Below are positions 56,419 to 64,000 of a DNA stretch of 64,000 nt, one piece after another (the stretch's first letter is position 1; every line of letters begins with the position of its first letter). A program made the translations under genes and the position numbers. The notes under the pieces are model-generated. The model was not told where the DNA came from. It ran no database searches and saw only the letters and a list, made by a program, of their open reading frames with translations. Origin of the DNA: Pseudomonas vanderleydeniana (GTDB lineage Bacteria; Pseudomonadota; Gammaproteobacteria; Pseudomonadales; Pseudomonadaceae); contig NZ_CP077093.1 of NCBI RefSeq assembly GCF_014268755.2, forward strand, positions 1,042,001 to 1,106,000, given 5' to 3'.

Positions 56419-57686
56419 CCGAGATTGCTGTGTATGCCGATTGGGAAGGGTTACTGGGCCCTAGGCGCCTGGGTGTCTTGCATGTCAGGAGAATCAGGGG
56501 CAGCGATGTGTTCGAGTTCGAGAATGACCGCAAGGCATTGAGCGATCCAGACCTGAATGCCATTCCCCTGGATCCTCGTATTCGTTTATTCGAGGGGCCC
56601 CAGTACCCGGCTCCGCACCAGAGTCGGTTTGGCGTGTTTGCCGATTCCAGTCCGGACCGCTGGGGTCAGTTATTGATGAAGCGGCGCTTGGAACGTGATA
56701 TTCGCGAAGGCTTGGTTCCCAAGGGGAGCAAACTTCAGGAGTCCGATTTCCTGCTGGGTGTCCATGACCGCTATCGGGTGGGGGCCATTCGCTACAGGCT
56801 TGATGATGAAGGCCGCTTTCTGGATGATCGCGAAGGTGTTGCCGCTCCTCCTTTTGTGCAGCTTCGAGCACTGGAGCGTGCCAGTCGCGCCCTGGAAGCG
56901 GATTTGGACAATACGGCCGTCGAAGGAGGCGACTGGTTGAGAATGTTGATTGCTCCCGGCGGTTCACTGGGCGGAGCCAGACCCAAAGCCAGTGTCGTCG
57001 ACGATGATGGCCATCTATGGATTGCGAAGTTTCCCAGCATACGCGATGACCATGATGTAGGCGGTTGGGAGATGCTGGTCAACGCCCTGGGGGACAGTTG
57101 TGGGTTGCGTGTGGCGAGCGGTAGGGCCCATCGGTTTGGCAGCGACCATCATTGTTTCATGGTCAAGCGTTTTGATCGGACCGATACGGGAGGGCGCCTG
57201 CACTTTGCCTCGGCCATGACTCTGACCGATCGGGTCGACGGTGATGATGCGTCGGTGGGCGCAAGCTATCTGGAGTTGGCGCAGGTGCTGATCAGGCAGG
57301 GAGCACACACGAGTGCGGATCTGCGTGAGTTATGGTCGCGAATCGTCTTTAACATCCTGGTTTCCAACACCGATGATCACCTTCGCAACCATGGCTTCAT
57401 CCTTGAGCCGGGCCGAGGCTGGAGATTGTCTCCGGCCTATGACTTGAACCCTGCCCCCCATGCTGATGGCCTGAAGCTCAATATCACTGACGCAGACAAT
57501 GCTCTGGATCTTGAGCTTGCACGGGAAGTAGCCGGATATTTTCGTGTACGACGTGATGATGCCGAAGACATTATCAGTGACTTTCGAGAAGTGGTCCGGC
57601 AATGGCCTGTGGTGGCCGATGCACTGGGCCTGCCGAAAAGAGAACAGGACCGTATGGCGCCTGCGTTCCGACTGGCGGCCGGCTAG
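56415..57686 (+). CDS. hipA: HipA family serine/threonine kinase toxin
   Basis: A 423-residue HipA. The N-subdomain (residues 1-100) is present ([39 protein letters not shown]). The Gly-rich loop with the autophosphorylated Ser is [23 protein letters not shown] and the catalytic loop [16 protein letters not shown] follow, and the Mg-binding [14 protein letters not shown] completes the kinase. HipA phosphorylates aminoacyl-tRNA synthetases such as GltX in E. coli; the target here is unknown. It is full-length, so not the split HipBST type. Confidence 0.92.
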   Translation: MTEIAVYADWEGLLGPRRLGVLHVRRIRGSDVFEFENDRKALSDPDLNAIPLDPRIRLFEGPQYPAPHQSRFGVFADSSPDRWGQLLMKRRLERDIREGLVPKGSKLQESDFLLGVHDRYRVGAIRYRLDDEGRFLDDREGVAAPPFVQLRALERASRALEADLDNTAVEGGDWLRMLIAPGGSLGGARPKASVVDDDGHLWIAKFPSIRDDHDVGGWEMLVNALGDSCGLRVASGRAHRFGSDHHCFMVKRFDRTDTGGRLHFASAMTLTDRVDGDDASVGASYLELAQVLIRQGAHTSADLRELWSRIVFNILVSNTDDHLRNHGFILEPGRGWRLSPAYDLNPAPHADGLKLNITDADNALDLELAREVAGYFRVRRDDAEDIISDFREVVRQWPVVADALGLPKREQDRMAPAFRLAAG

Positions 57687-57819
57687 ACGCTTGCCATCGG
57701 GGAGACTTTTATCGCGCATTCCGAGCACTGTCTCACACTCTGAGATTCGTCACTGCAGCCTACTCCTGGGTTCTGGTTACACTGCTGGCTAGTGGATACT
57801 TCACTCACAAGGATGAGAA

Positions 57820-58200
57820 ATGTTTTTCTGCCCTCAGTTCAGGGTTCTGTCCTCGGATTTTCGGCGATCCCATGTGCGGGTATTGTTCGGCTGGTTGGCA
57901 ATGGTTGCCCTGTCGGCAGCGGGACTGACTGGCTGCACTTCGCCGCCATCGCTCTCGGCCACTGTCGAGCCCGGTGTGGAAATGGGCGACAGCTACGCCC
58001 GGGTGCTGGCCGTGGTCAGTCGCAACAACACGGTGACCAGGACGATCGAAGGCCAGGCCTTGCGTGCCGAGGGTTATTCGCCGATGTTCAAGGATTGTCG
58101 CAGCAAGTACTTCATCTTCCAGGGCGACAAGGGCCTGCAGCAGGTACGCCTCGAACCGGCGCCGCACCTGTCGGTGCAGCGCGATTGCCGTCGGCCCTGA
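57820..58200 (+). CDS. Small predicted lipoprotein, unknown function
   Basis: A 126-residue protein with a hydrophobic stretch and lipobox (VLFGWLAMVALSAAGLTGC, Cys39). After it come TVEPGVEMGDSYARVLAVVS and conserved-looking FKDCRSKYFIFQGDKG. The first ATG at 57820 has AAGGATGAGAA upstream but gives an unusually long N-region before the signal helix; GTG codons near 57874 would give a standard signal peptide. I do not recognise the family. It lies 134 bases after hipA and is convergent with aroE. Confidence 0.65.
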   Translation: MFFCPQFRVLSSDFRRSHVRVLFGWLAMVALSAAGLTGCTSPPSLSATVEPGVEMGDSYARVLAVVSRNNTVTRTIEGQALRAEGYSPMFKDCRSKYFIFQGDKGLQQVRLEPAPHLSVQRDCRRP

Positions 58201-58211
58201 CAGAGCGGGCC

Positions 58212-59066
58212 CTACAGACTCTGGAAGTGTTCCAGCATCCGCTGCGAGTCCGGCGTCACGCCGCTGAACAGCTCGAATGCCTTGACCGCCTGGAACACCG
58301 CCATGGTCCCGCCATCGAGGGTGCGGCAGCCCAGGGCGCGGGCGTTGCGCAGCAGTTCGGTTTCCAGCGGGAAGTAGACGATTTCCGCCACCCACAGTTC
58401 GGCCCGCAGCAGTTCCAGAGGGACTGGCATGCCGGGCAGCTTGGCCATGCCCATTGGCGTGGTGTTGACCAGGCCGTCGGCCGTCGCCATGGCCGTCGGC
58501 AGGTCGCTGCCAGCCCGTGCCCGGTCGGCGCCGAAGTGCTGGTTGAGGTTGTCCGCCAGGCTGCGGGCCCGCTCGGCGTCCACGTCGAAGATCGTCAGTC
58601 GTTTCACGCCTTCGGCGAGCAGGGCGTGGGCCACTGCGGCACCGGCGCCGCCGGCGCCCATCTGCACCACACGCTCCACGGCTACCCCTTGCAGGCCACG
58701 CCGGAAACCTTCGGCGAAGCCCAGGCAGTCGGTGTTGTGGCCGACCCGCTTGCCATCCTTGAGCACCACCGTGTTCACCGCACCGATGCCCCGGGCCTCG
58801 GGGGACAGCTCATCGAGCAGCGGGATGATCGCCTGCTTGCACGGGAAGGTGATGTTCAGGCCGGTGAACGCCATGCGCTCGGCGGACTGCAGCAGTTCGG
58901 GCAGGGCGTTGACGTCCAGTTGCAGCACGTCCAGGTCGATCAGCCGGTACAGGTAGCGCAGCCCCTGGGCATCGCCCTCGCGCTCGTGCATGGCGGGGGT
59001 ACGCGAGGCCTGGATGCCGGCGCCGATCAGGCCGGCCAATACCGTGATGGAGGTGGCCTGGCTCAT
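58212..59066 (-). CDS. aroE: Shikimate/quinate dehydrogenase (AroE-like, catabolic paralogue)
   Basis: A 284-residue AroE-type dehydrogenase. The substrate half has [20 protein letters not shown] and [16 protein letters not shown]. The nucleotide motif is [19 protein letters not shown], followed by [17 protein letters not shown]. In biosynthetic AroE, that second strand normally ends in a basic NRT-type NADPH motif. Here the acidic FDVD suggests NAD preference, as in quinate/shikimate dehydrogenases used for catabolism. It is coupled to aroQ by a 4-base overlap. Function as the first step from quinate or shikimate is inferred. Confidence 0.88.
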   Translation of the reverse strand: MSQATSITVLAGLIGAGIQASRTPAMHEREGDAQGLRYLYRLIDLDVLQLDVNALPELLQSAERMAFTGLNITFPCKQAIIPLLDELSPEARGIGAVNTVVLKDGKRVGHNTDCLGFAEGFRRGLQGVAVERVVQMGAGGAGAAVAHALLAEGVKRLTIFDVDAERARSLADNLNQHFGADRARAGSDLPTAMATADGLVNTTPMGMAKLPGMPVPLELLRAELWVAEIVYFPLETELLRNARALGCRTLDGGTMAVFQAVKAFELFSGVTPDSQRMLEHFQSL

Positions 59067-59518
59067 GGCTGCGCTCCCTTGAGCGTCTGGCTGAAATAAT
59101 CGAGCGCCAGGCGGTAGCCGTGGCTGCCGAAACCGCACATCACCGCCTTGGCGATGCCCGAGACGAAGGAGTGATGGCGAAACGGCTCGCGGGCATGGAC
59201 GTTGGACAGGTGGACTTCGATCACTGGCAGTTCGCTGGCCACCAGCGCGTCGCGGATTGCCACCGAGGTGTGGGTCCAGGCGGCCGGGTTGATGATGATG
59301 CCGGCGCAGCGGCCACGGGCCGCGTGGATCCAGTCGAGCAACTCGCCCTCGTGATTGGTCTGGCGGAACTCCACGGTCAGGCCCAGTTCGGCTGCCGTGC
59401 GTCCGCACAGCGCGGAAAGGTCCGCCAGGGTTTCATGGCCGTAGGTCGCCGGTTCGCGGGTTCCCAACAGGTTCAGGTTGGGGCCGTTGAGCACCAGCAC
59501 GATAGGGGGCATGGGCAA
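59063..59518 (-). CDS. aroQ: Type II 3-dehydroquinate dehydratase
   Basis: AroQ interconverts 3-dehydroquinate and 3-dehydroshikimate. The 151-residue protein has [40 protein letters not shown] and the His loop [12 protein letters not shown] of the type II family. It starts the aroQ-aroE pair and probably serves catabolism towards QuiC1 rather than aromatic biosynthesis. Upstream, the shared ACTAACTGGTT word lies at 59579. Confidence 0.94.
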   Translation of the reverse strand: MPMPPIVLVLNGPNLNLLGTREPATYGHETLADLSALCGRTAAELGLTVEFRQTNHEGELLDWIHAARGRCAGIIINPAAWTHTSVAIRDALVASELPVIEVHLSNVHAREPFRHHSFVSGIAKAVMCGFGSHGYRLALDYFSQTLKGAQP

Positions 59519-59578
59519 GTCTCCATTGTTGTTTTTGGCTTGGACCGCAAGGGAATCGGGTCTGCATGAATAAAATGT

Positions 59579-59589
59579 ACTAACTGGTT
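59579..59589. promoter_or_regulatory. Operator-like word upstream of aroQ
   Basis: ACTAACTGGTT, identical to 52892-52902 in the transporter/quiC1 divergent region, here extended as ACTAAC-TG-GTTAAT. It lies 61 bases upstream of the aroQ start. Candidate site for the TetR regulator encoded at 55117-55788. Confidence 0.5.
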
Positions 59590-59705
59590 AATCCAAGTCA
59601 AATGAACAGCAGGGCGGCAGCCGGCGGGTATTCTTTTAGTGTTCGATCAGCGGACATCGACTTGCGATGGAGAGGGCCGCGCTGAGCGCTACTTGATGTT
59701 GGATA

Positions 59706-59739
59706 TCAATTGAAAATCATTCTCGACAAGCCGTAATAT
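59706..59739 (+). promoter_or_regulatory. Fur-box and sigma70 promoter for hasI
   Basis: A sequence matching 13 of 19 positions of the Fur box (centre AAAATCATT, 59706-59724) overlaps a -35 TTGAAA (59710-59715). An 18-base spacer leads to -10 TAATAT (59734-59739). Transcription would begin near 59746, which excludes the ATG at 59738 as a start codon. Confidence 0.65.
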
Positions 59740-59773
59740 GGCTGCCCATTTCTTCGTAAGCCATGGAGTCGGT

Positions 59774-60295
59774 TTGTCGGACGCGGATCTCAAGGGTCTT
59801 TTTCTCAAGCACGCCAGTACGCTTCGCAGCTACCTGTCGCGGCGGGTGCGGGACCCTCAATTGGCAGCCGACCTGGTGCAGGAGAGTTTCCTGCGCCTGG
59901 CGGAACAGACGCGCAAGGAGCGCATCGACAACTCTCCGGGTTACCTCTACCGCACGGCGCGCAACCTGCTGGTGGACCATGTCCGCCAGGAGCACCGGCG
60001 CAAGACCGATTCGGTGCCGCATGAAGCGTTGGCGGACATAGAGGACGAACTGGCCGGGCTGGAGGCTCAGGCGATGGCAGAACAACAGCGGGCGGCGTTG
60101 CGCGAGGCCTTGGCCGAGTTGCCGGAGCGCACCCGGGAAATCTTCCGGTTGAATCGGATCGAGGGCATGACCCATGCCGAGGTGGCCAGGCACCTGCAGA
60201 TTTCCGACAGCTCGGTGCAAAAACATCTTTCCAAGGCCCTGGCCTATGTCATGCAGCGCCTGCAGACTCCGCCCGCTCGCCCCGCCGACGAATGA
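59774..60295 (+). CDS. hasI: ECF sigma factor HasI (FecI-type)
   Basis: A 173-residue (from TTG 59774) extracytoplasmic-function sigma factor: region 2 (LRSYLSRRVRDPQLAADLVQ, ESFLRLAEQTRKER, YLYRTARNLLVDHVRQEHRR) and region 4 (LAELPERTREIFRLNRIEGM, EVARHLQISDSSVQKHLSKA). It should drive the haem-uptake genes when haem-loaded HasR signals through HasS. The open frame begins at an ATG (59738) that falls inside the predicted -10, so the TTG with GGAG five bases upstream is preferred. Next in the run are hasS and hasR. Confidence 0.88.
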   Translation: MSDADLKGLFLKHASTLRSYLSRRVRDPQLAADLVQESFLRLAEQTRKERIDNSPGYLYRTARNLLVDHVRQEHRRKTDSVPHEALADIEDELAGLEAQAMAEQQRAALREALAELPERTREIFRLNRIEGMTHAEVARHLQISDSSVQKHLSKALAYVMQRLQTPPARPADE

Positions 60296-60359
60296 GTTAC
60301 GGTAAATCGACGCTTCAGACGTCACTGCTTAATAGATAACGAAAAATCGAGAGTCATAC

Positions 60360-61370
60360 GTGAATAGCCAGGGTCCTCAGGAGCAGATGATCACCGAGGC
60401 CGCCGCCGATTGGGCGGTGCGCCTGCACGCGGGTGAGTTGGGCGCGCAGGAACGGGCCGAGCTGGATCGCTGGCTGGCAGAGGACGAGCGTCATCCGCCG
60501 GCCTTGCGTTTTGCCGAGCAGACCTGGGCGGCCCTCGGGCAGTTGCAGGCGGACGACGTGCCGCCCGCCAAACCTGGAGTGCGCCGCGCGGAGCCTGCGC
60601 GGGCGTCGAGCCATCCCGTTCGGCGACGCAGCCGCTTGCGTGTTGCCGCCCGTGCCGCGGCGCTGGCGCTGCTGGTCGGCACCGGCTGGATCAGCGCTCC
60701 GACCCTTTTGTTGCAGATGCAGGCTGACTATCTGACGGCCAGGGGCGAAGTGCGTCGTGTGCAGTTGCCGGATGGCAGTCACGTCGAGCTGGATTCAGCC
60801 AGTGCGATCAGTGTCGACTACGACGAAGGGGAACGGCGTATCCGCCTGTTGGCGGGGTCGGCCTGGTTCGATGTGGCACCGATGGCTGGCAGCGAGTCCC
60901 GCCCCTTCGTGGTGGAAAGCGCGGGTGGACGCACGCGAGCCCTGGGAACGAAATTCGTCGTCGAGCGCGAAACGTCCGGCCAGGCCTGGGTCGGCGTGAT
61001 GGAGCACAGTGTCGCGGTCACGCTGCAGTCGCCGCCGTTGAAGGGGCATGCCGAGACGGTCCTGCAAGAGGGACAGAGTGCCCGCTATGACGGACAGGAT
61101 GGCGTGGTCAGCCTGGGGCGCCAGGACCTGCAGCGTGCCACCAGTTGGCGGCGTGGCGTGCTGGTGTTCGATCGCCAGCCGCTGTCGCAGGTGATCGAGC
61201 AGCTCAACCGTTATCGTCCCGGTCGCGTGCTGTTGACCGACTCGACCCTGGCCACGCGGGAGGTCAGTGGCGTGTTCCGTCTGGACATGCTCGATGCCGG
61301 CCTGCAGACCCTCACCTCCGGGCTGCACCTGCGGCGCCTCGACCTGCCGGGCCTCAGCCTGATCTATTGA
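60360..61370 (+). CDS. hasS: FecR-family anti-sigma regulator HasS
   Basis: A 336-residue inner-membrane signal transducer. A cytosolic N-terminal domain (ITEAAADWAVRLHAGELGAQ, WLAEDERHPPALRFAEQTWA) is followed by one membrane helix (LRVAARAAALALLVGTGWIS, about residues 88-107) and a periplasmic FecR domain (VRRVQLPDGSHVELDSASAI, GSAWFDVAPMAGSESRPFVV). It binds HasI until haemophore-loaded HasR acts through its signalling domain. The start is GTG at 60360, 64 bases after hasI. Confidence 0.9.
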   Translation: MNSQGPQEQMITEAAADWAVRLHAGELGAQERAELDRWLAEDERHPPALRFAEQTWAALGQLQADDVPPAKPGVRRAEPARASSHPVRRRSRLRVAARAAALALLVGTGWISAPTLLLQMQADYLTARGEVRRVQLPDGSHVELDSASAISVDYDEGERRIRLLAGSAWFDVAPMAGSESRPFVVESAGGRTRALGTKFVVERETSGQAWVGVMEHSVAVTLQSPPLKGHAETVLQEGQSARYDGQDGVVSLGRQDLQRATSWRRGVLVFDRQPLSQVIEQLNRYRPGRVLLTDSTLATREVSGVFRLDMLDAGLQTLTSGLHLRRLDLPGLSLIY

Positions 61371-61375
61371 GCGGC

Positions 61376-61416
61376 CGGCTGGCCTGTGCGAAACCACCGT
61401 GCGGGCCAGCCGTTTT
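61376..61416 (+). terminator. Hairpin between hasS and hasR
   Basis: CGGCTGGCC (61376-61384) and GGCCAGCCG (61404-61412) pair perfectly over 9 bp with a 19-base loop and are followed by TTTT. It can separate low-level hasIS transcription from the strongly regulated hasR transcript. Confidence 0.55.
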
Positions 61417-61497
61417 CGCTCGGCAAAACATCCTGATACATCCTCCCGAAAAACATTTTCAAAAAAACTTACTGAGTTTCCTTTGCTGGCGCGTCTT

Positions 61498-61516
61498 GAT
61501 AGTGAGATTCATTCGC
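61498..61516 (+). promoter_or_regulatory. Second Fur-box-like site, before hasR
   Basis: GATAGTGAGATTCATTCGC matches 14 of 19 positions of the Fur consensus. It lies 28 bases before the hasR ATG and after the hasS hairpin, so hasR probably has its own iron-controlled promoter. The HasI-dependent -35/-10 was not identified. Confidence 0.6.
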
Positions 61517-61544
61517 ATAAACAAGATCCGACGTAAGGACTACG

Positions 61545-64000
61545 ATGAAAGTTGCTCGCCGTTGCAAGGGGATACAGGCCGGTAGTCGGTTGGCCCTTGC
61601 CATTCACCTGGGGCTTTTGGCCATGCTGGCCGGTCAGGATCTCGTCCTGGCGGCCGATGCGCCGAAGCCTGCCCGGCCAGCCGCCGAGCAGCCTGCACTG
61701 CTGAACCTGGATATCCCGGCGCAGGCTCTGGGTTCCGCCGTGCTGGCATTCGCCGAGCAGGCCGGCTTGCAGGTGCTGTTTGACAGCGAGCGGCTGCAGG
61801 GGCTGCAAAGTACCGCGGTGAAGGGCCAGTACGGTGTTCAGGAAGGCCTGGCACGGCTATTGGGTAATGCGCCGGTGGAGTACCGCTTTACCGGCGAACG
61901 GCAGGTGACCCTGACCCGTGTCGCCGAGTCCGCTCGCGGCGCGCTGGCGCTGGCGACCATCACGGTGTCCGGCCAGCAGAAAAACGATTGGGTCTATTCC
62001 TCGCCGCGTTCGGTGAGCGTCGTTGGCCGTGAGCAACTCGATCGCAATCCGCCACGGCACGCTGCCGACATGCTGGAGGAGGCTCCGGGCGTGTATTCGG
62101 CGGTCAGCCAGCAGGATCCGGGCCTGTCGGTGAACATCCGTGGTATCCAGGACTATGGTCGGGTCAACATGTCGATCGACGGCATGCGCCAGAACTATCA
62201 GCAGAGTGGCCACCAGCAGCGCAACGGAACGCTCTATGTCGACCCGGAGCTGCTGTCCGAAGTGGTCATCGAAAAGGGCGCTACCTCCACCATGGGCGGT
62301 GCGGGCGTGATTGGCGGGGTCGCCAACTTTCGTACCGTGGAGGCGGCTGACCTGCTCGCTGGCGGCAAGGAAATCGGTGGTCGTGTCCGCGTGACCAGCG
62401 GCATTGGTCACCTCGGTAACGGCACCCACTTCATCGGCAGTTCGGCCTTTGCCATCGGTACCGAGGTCTGGGACATGCTGGTGGCTGTCAGCGAACGCAA
62501 CCTGGGCGACTACAAACCGGGGAACAAGGGCAGTATCGGCGAACTGCGCAGCGGTGCCGCGCTGAATCCGAGCTACCCCGAGCGGATCAAGAACTCGAAC
62601 GTGGCCTATTCGGCGTCGATGATGCGTTCGCGCCTGGTCAAGCTCGGACTCAACCTGCCGGCCGACCAGCGCCTGCAATTGAGCTACCTGGAAACCGACG
62701 TCAACTACAGCGACGCCAACATGATGAGCGTCGAGAACCAGGCGCAGCTGTGGGAGAAGCTGGGCAGCAGCAGGATCACCGCGCGCAACCTGGCGCTGGA
62801 CTACAGCTATGCCCCGGACAATCCGCTGATCGACTTCAAGGCCAAGATCTACCACGTCGACAACCGCAACGACCAGAGCACCCTGACCCGGGGGTCGACG
62901 CCTGGCTACGAGATCACCTACCAGACCGACACCTATGGCCTGCAGGCGCAGAACACCTCGACCTTCACCTTGAGCGAGCTGTCGGTGATCAAGGCCAACT
63001 ACGGCCTGGAGTTCTTCTACGACAAGGTTCGGCCGGATTCCACCCAGCCGGGGGATCCCACTTCCGCGGTGACCGTGCCGGCCTCCGAGAGCCTGACGCC
63101 GGAAGGCGATCGTGCCCTGGGCAGCCTGTTCGGGCGCCTGGACTACGACTACGACGGCTGGCTGAACGTCAATGCCGGGCTGCGTTACGACCGTTATCGG
63201 CTGCGTGGCGAGACCGGTATCAACACCCGGACCTTCGTCATTGGCACGACCCGGCAGATCGGTGTCCCGGTGACCTATGACGTCGATACCGAAGAGGGTC
63301 GCTTTTCGCCGACCTTCGGCCTGTCGATCAAGCCGGGCGTTGACTGGCTGCAACTGTTCGCCAGCTACGGCAAGGGCTGGCGCCCACCGGCTGTGACCGA
63401 GACGCTGATCAGCGGGCGGCCTCATGGTGGCGGTGCGGAAAGTACGCTGCCCAACCCGTTCCTCAAGCCTGAACGCTCCACGACCTGGGAAGTCGGTGCC
63501 AACGTATTGAAGGAAAACCTGCTGTTCAGTGACGACCGCCTGGGCATCAAGGTTGCCTACTTCGACACCCGTGTCGACGATTTCATCTTCATGAACATGG
63601 GGGTGCAACTGCCGGGCTACGGTACGGCCAGCATCAGCAACAGTGCCTATGTCAATAATCTGGAGCAGACCCGCTTCAAGGGCCTGGAGTACCAGCTGGA
63701 CTATGACGCCGGTGTCGCCTATGGCCAGTTCAACTACACGCACATGATCGGCACCAACGATTTCTGCGCGAAGACGGCCTGGCTCGGTGGCGTGACCACA
63801 CCGGTGAAGGGGGCGGGCAGCCGCTCCCCGGTTACCGCCATGATCCCGGACGCCCAGGCTAATGCCGCCACCCATTGCCGGGCGATCCTCGGCTCTTCCG
63901 AACACATGCCGATGGATCGCGGCACCCTGACGCTGGGGACGCGGTTCTTTGATCGCAAGCTGGATATCGGCGCTCGTGCCCGCTACAGCGCCGGCTATTA
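61545..64000 (+). CDS. hasR: TonB-dependent haem/haemophore receptor HasR, partial (right edge)
   Basis: About 818 codons are visible; the C-terminal barrel strands are outside the window. Order: signal peptide (ending near MLAGQDLVLAADA), N-terminal STN signalling domain (about 50-105, LDIPAQALGSAVLAFAEQAG, LQVLFDSERLQG), plug domain (about 150-260, RSVSVVGREQLDRNPPRHAA, NIRGIQDYGRVNMSIDGMRQ, VVIEKGATSTMGGAGVIGGV) and the beginning of the 22-strand barrel. The extracellular part has GWRPPAVTETLISGRPHGGG, in the FRAP/NPNL region of haem receptors (LPNPFLKPERSTTWEVG). The STN domain fits signalling to HasS. The ATG follows TAAGGA. Confidence 0.92.
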   Translation, partial: MKVARRCKGIQAGSRLALAIHLGLLAMLAGQDLVLAADAPKPARPAAEQPALLNLDIPAQALGSAVLAFAEQAGLQVLFDSERLQGLQSTAVKGQYGVQEGLARLLGNAPVEYRFTGERQVTLTRVAESARGALALATITVSGQQKNDWVYSSPRSVSVVGREQLDRNPPRHAADMLEEAPGVYSAVSQQDPGLSVNIRGIQDYGRVNMSIDGMRQNYQQSGHQQRNGTLYVDPELLSEVVIEKGATSTMGGAGVIGGVANFRTVEAADLLAGGKEIGGRVRVTSGIGHLGNGTHFIGSSAFAIGTEVWDMLVAVSERNLGDYKPGNKGSIGELRSGAALNPSYPERIKNSNVAYSASMMRSRLVKLGLNLPADQRLQLSYLETDVNYSDANMMSVENQAQLWEKLGSSRITARNLALDYSYAPDNPLIDFKAKIYHVDNRNDQSTLTRGSTPGYEITYQTDTYGLQAQNTSTFTLSELSVIKANYGLEFFYDKVRPDSTQPGDPTSAVTVPASESLTPEGDRALGSLFGRLDYDYDGWLNVNAGLRYDRYRLRGETGINTRTFVIGTTRQIGVPVTYDVDTEEGRFSPTFGLSIKPGVDWLQLFASYGKGWRPPAVTETLISGRPHGGGAESTLPNPFLKPERSTTWEVGANVLKENLLFSDDRLGIKVAYFDTRVDDFIFMNMGVQLPGYGTASISNSAYVNNLEQTRFKGLEYQLDYDAGVAYGQFNYTHMIGTNDFCAKTAWLGGVTTPVKGAGSRSPVTAMIPDAQANAATHCRAILGSSEHMPMDRGTLTLGTRFFDRKLDIGARARYSAGY

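Noticed and set aside
57687..57819. Possible extra gene between hipA and the lipoprotein
   Set aside because: Only short frames without ribosome binding site or family resemblance.
61857..63905. 682-codon open frame opposite hasR
   Set aside because: Antisense to the receptor; no signal peptide or family match.

Overview
The window is high-GC gammaproteobacterial DNA with the gene order and protein sequences of a fluorescent Pseudomonas (P. fluorescens group). The main indicators are the leuS-lptE-holA and miaB-ybeZ-ybeY-corC-lnt blocks, a LadS-type kinase next to thiD-thiE-hemL, and abundant Pseudomonas REP/REPIN sequences (core like GCGGGCTTGCCCGC) between genes. No rRNA, tRNA, CRISPR array or intact insertion sequence was recognised. 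Most of the first 46 kb is conserved chromosome; accessory material sits in short islands.

Layout. 1-11 kb, mostly minus strand: holA (cut by the left edge), lptE, leuS, a small conserved protein and a YdcF-like protein, then lnt, corC, ybeY, ybeZ, miaB. 11-21 kb: a DUF1820 protein, a Sel1-repeat protein, hemL, thiE, thiD, the hybrid kinase ladS, an AidB-like acyl-CoA dehydrogenase and amn. 21-28.5 kb: an RluE-type pseudouridine synthase, DUF2788, an Lrp/AsnC regulator, a structured non-coding stretch ending in a strong orphan terminator, a DUF6515 protein, a FieF-type transporter, a lipoprotein and hrpB. 28.6-32.6 kb: an accessory group with a GlxA-type regulator diverging from two short-chain dehydrogenases and a secreted royal-jelly/yellow-family protein. 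32.6-36.7 kb: an EEP hydrolase, YciC, DUF2076, a NYN nuclease and a DEDD exonuclease.

36.7-38.5 kb is the most unusual island: a Phd/ParE-type toxin-antitoxin pair followed by a lone BRO-N (phage antirepressor-like) gene. The leader of that gene contains a C4/P4-cI-like antisense RNA whose single-stranded segments are complementary to two sites upstream and two sites downstream of itself. This looks like a phage RNA-immunity switch kept without the phage.

38.8-48.7 kb: an Lrp regulator diverging from a DMT exporter, an RhlE-type helicase, a flavoprotein with a cluster of DnaA-box-like 9-mers, a histone-deacetylase-family protein, a GNAT, tesB, a HAD phosphatase, an alpha/beta hydrolase and ypfJ.

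48.8-59.5 kb is a quinate/shikimate-to-protocatechuate catabolic region: pcaQ with a PcaQ-type operator and pcaHG, an MFS transporter diverging from quiC1 (dehydroshikimate dehydratase fused to an HPPD-like half), a TetR regulator, and on the far side an aroQ-aroE pair whose AroE has an NAD-type nucleotide-binding signature. A hipB-hipA toxin-antitoxin module and a lipoprotein gene interrupt this region. An identical 11-bp operator-like word lies in both the transporter/quiC1 and the aroQ upstream regions. 59.7 kb to the right edge is an iron/haem uptake locus, hasI-hasS-hasR, with Fur-box-like sites before hasI and hasR; hasR is cut by the right edge.
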